A DNA stretch of 7,760 bases from an uncultured Bacilli bacterium (GTDB taxonomy: Bacteria; Bacillota_I; Bacilli_A; RF39; UBA660). The notes under the pieces are model-generated. The model made no database searches. It worked only from the letters and a program-made list of their open reading frames with translations, and was not told the origin of the DNA. The stretch covers positions 1 through 7,760 of the forward strand of contig CAKPAT010000057.1 in the NCBI GenBank assembly GCA_934133155.1. Reading direction: 5' to 3'. This document shows positions 6,271-7,760 of the stretch, piece by piece; within the stretch, counting starts at the first letter, position 1; every line of letters starts with the position of its first letter. Both the position numbers and the translations under genes were made by a program.

Positions 6271-7079
6271 GAGGCGTTATTGTTAAACAAATAAGTAATG
6301 ATTATTCTGTTTTATGTGATGGCAGTGTTTATGTTTGTAAGCCTAGGGGGAGATTTAGACGTGATGGTATTTCTCCTCTTACAGGCGATTATGTAGAGTT
6401 TGATAATAATTATATTTTAGATATTTTACCTAGAAAAAATGTTTTAAAAAGACCTCCGGTGGCTAATGTTGATAAGGCTATTATTATTACAAGTGTTCGT
6501 GAGCCGGATTTTTCTTCTAATTTACTTGATAAATTACTTACTGTTTTAAGTATTCAAAATATTCATCCGGTTATTGTTTTTTCTAAGCTTGATTTATGTG
6601 ATGAGGATTTTTCTTCTATAATTAATTATTATAGGGGAGTGGGCTATGAGGTTTATTTGAATACTGATTTAGATGAGATTAAAAGTGTTTTTAAGGATAG
6701 TTTTTGTGTTTTTACAGGTCAAAGTGGGGCTGGTAAAAGTACATTGCTTAATAAGTTAGATCCTAATTTGAATTTGAAAACTAATGAGATTTCTAAGGCA
6801 CTTAATCGTGGTAAACACACAACAAGGCATACTGAGAGTTTACCTTTATTTGGTGGTATGGTGGCGGATACTCCGGGGTTTTCAGCGATTGATTTAAGTG
6901 TATTTACTTCTTCTTTGATTAAAAATTCTTTTCCGGAGTTTAATGTTTCTTGTAAGTATTCTGACTGCATGCATATTAAGGAAGAAGGATGCACGGTTAA
7001 AAAACTTGTTTCTGATGGGACTATTTTACAAAGCAGATATGATAATTATGTTAAATTTGTTAGGGAGTGCGGTAAATGA
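6267..7079 (+). CDS. rsgA: Ribosome small-subunit-dependent GTPase A (RsgA/CpgA)
   Basis: Circularly permuted GTPase that checks late 30S subunit assembly; the Bacillus homologue CpgA is a PrkC substrate. The 270 residues are slightly short for the family (about 290-300). An N-terminal OB-fold (about 1-65) is followed by the permuted motifs: G4 S-K-L-D (106-109), G1 G-Q-S-G-A-G-K-S (151-158), a G2-like R-G-K-H-T-T-R-H (181-188) and G3 D-T-P-G-F (201-205). The C-terminal zinc site is C-x4-C-x-H-x5-C (Cys229, Cys234, His236, Cys242). G4 has Ser in place of the usual Asn/Thr. ATG overlaps the prkC TGA as ATGA. AGGTGAAG (6252-6259) is the ribosome binding site, inside prkC. Confidence 0.94.
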   Translation: MRGVIVKQISNDYSVLCDGSVYVCKPRGRFRRDGISPLTGDYVEFDNNYILDILPRKNVLKRPPVANVDKAIIITSVREPDFSSNLLDKLLTVLSIQNIHPVIVFSKLDLCDEDFSSIINYYRGVGYEVYLNTDLDEIKSVFKDSFCVFTGQSGAGKSTLLNKLDPNLNLKTNEISKALNRGKHTTRHTESLPLFGGMVADTPGFSAIDLSVFTSSLIKNSFPEFNVSCKYSDCMHIKEEGCTVKKLVSDGTILQSRYDNYVKFVRECGK

Positions 7080-7702
7080 AAATTGCTTCTTCTTTTTTGA
7101 AAATTCAAAATGATGCTTATAAGATTTCTCTTTTGGATAGATCTTCTGATTTAATTCATTTTGATATTATGGACGGTATTTTTACGGAAAATGCTTCTAT
7201 TTCTTTAAATGATATGAAAGAAAATACTAAATTTATTACTAAGCCTAAAGATATTCATTTAATGGTTTGTGATGTTAAAAATTATATTGATGAGGTAATT
7301 TCTATGAAACCTTTTAATATTACTTTTCATTATGAAGTGGTTTCTAATCCTATTTCGATTATTGATTATTTAAAGAGTTTGAATATTAAGGTTGGTATGG
7401 CGATTAATCCGGAAACTGATGTGAATGTTTTAAAACCTTATTTATCTATGATTGATGTGGTTTTAGTTATGTCAGTTCACCCAGGCAAAGGTGGTCAAAA
7501 ATTTATTGATGTTAGTGATAAGATTTTGAAGTTAAAGGATTATCAAAAAGATTATGATTTTCTTATTGAGGTTGATGGTGGCATTAATGATGAGACAATT
7601 AAGTTTGTTTCTTTAGCGGATATTGCAGTTAGTGGTAGTTTTATAACTGATGGTGCAGATTACGATTTGCAGATTAAAAAGTTAAGGGATGGTTTATTAT
7701 GA
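7076..7702 (+). CDS. rpe: Ribulose-phosphate 3-epimerase
   Basis: TIM-barrel enzyme that interconverts ribulose 5-phosphate and xylulose 5-phosphate in the pentose phosphate pathway. At 208 residues it is a little shorter than the usual 215-225. Metal and catalytic residues are visible: His28 and Asp30 in H-F-D-I-M-D-G, His61 in D-I-H-L-M-V and Asp167 in E-V-D-G-G. Phosphate-binding loops are G-K-G-G-Q (137-141), D-G-G-I (167-170) and V-S-G-S (185-188). Odd points: the normal N-terminal P-S-I-L-(S/A) reads S-S-F-L-K, and the loop usually N-P-G-F-G-G-Q reads H-P-G-K-G-G-Q. A related epimerase such as allulose-6-phosphate 3-epimerase cannot be ruled out by motif alone, but the operon position is that of rpe. 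It is joined to rsgA and to the next gene by ATGA overlaps. AGGGAG (7062-7067) precedes the start. Confidence 0.9.
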   Translation: MKIASSFLKIQNDAYKISLLDRSSDLIHFDIMDGIFTENASISLNDMKENTKFITKPKDIHLMVCDVKNYIDEVISMKPFNITFHYEVVSNPISIIDYLKSLNIKVGMAINPETDVNVLKPYLSMIDVVLVMSVHPGKGGQKFIDVSDKILKLKDYQKDYDFLIEVDGGINDETIKFVSLADIAVSGSFITDGADYDLQIKKLRDGLL

Positions 7703-7760
7703 ATAAAGGTTTTACTTTGTCAGAACTTTTAGGGGTTATTGTTATTCTTAGTATTTTGTC
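7699..7760 (+). CDS. Type IV prepilin-like protein (3' partial)
   Basis: Only the first 20 codons are in the window: a short M-N-K-G leader, then F-T-L-S-E-L-L-G-V-I-V-I-L. This is the prepilin peptidase site: cleavage after Gly4, Phe as the N-methylated first mature residue, and Glu at mature position 5, followed by a hydrophobic helix. Such proteins build type IV pili, competence pseudopili (ComGC/GD-like) or type II secretion pseudopili. Which one cannot be told from the fragment. ATG overlaps the rpe TGA as ATGA, with AAGGGA at 7684-7689 as a plausible ribosome site, so it is co-translated with the housekeeping operon. Confidence 0.85.
   Translation, partial: MNKGFTLSELLGVIVILSIL

Noticed and set aside
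6719..6994. Minus-strand open frame opposite rsgA
   Set aside because: Lies wholly inside the conserved GTPase and zinc-site coding region. No start signals and no family features.
4534..7702. Mycoplasma-type code with TGA as tryptophan
   Set aside because: prkC, rsgA and rpe all end at TGA exactly where the homologous proteins end and the next gene starts. Tryptophan positions use TGG.

Overview
The window is a single-strand (+), AT-rich stretch of a low-GC Gram-positive-type bacterium. Three things point to Bacillota: a sortase with a sortase-anchored surface protein, a PASTA-domain Ser/Thr kinase with its PP2C phosphatase, and the gene order rlmN-prpC-prkC-rsgA-rpe, which is that of Bacillus subtilis and relatives. 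TGA is used as a stop (prkC, rsgA, rpe) and tryptophan is TGG, so the standard bacterial code applies and this is not a code-4 Mycoplasma. The very low GC and divergent proteins would fit an uncultured gut Bacilli lineage, but that placement is a guess.

Layout: (1) 1-1914, the 3' end of a large repetitive surface adhesin. It has one partial and six complete Cna-B-type domains, a PPQTG sorting signal, a membrane helix and a short basic tail. It enters the window already open. A hairpin terminator overlaps its stop codon. (2) 1915-2062, a compact regulatory spacer with a good sigma-A-like promoter lying inside a perfect 12-bp inverted repeat. (3) 2063-2713, a class-B-like sortase, the probable anchoring enzyme for the adhesin, followed by its own terminator. 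(4) 2746-2778, an extended -10 promoter with a very short leader. (5) 2779-7760, a tightly packed operon: rlmN (23S rRNA/tRNA A-methylation), prpC (PP2C phosphatase), prkC (PASTA kinase), rsgA (30S maturation GTPase), rpe (pentose phosphate epimerase) and the start of a prepilin-like gene. Its junctions are overlaps of 1, 11, 4, 4 and 4 bases.

Functionally, the left third is a cell-surface display module (substrate plus sortase). The right two thirds is a conserved housekeeping operon linking ribosome assembly and modification to cell-wall-sensing phosphorylation. It ends unusually: a type IV prepilin-like gene stands where thiN usually follows rpe.

No RNA genes, insertion sequences, CRISPR arrays or replication origins were seen. 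No gene-free stretch exceeds 150 bases. I see no convincing wholly new system. The most interesting items are the promoter-operator palindrome before the sortase, the adhesin-sortase pairing, and the prepilin gene fused to the rsgA-rpe operon.
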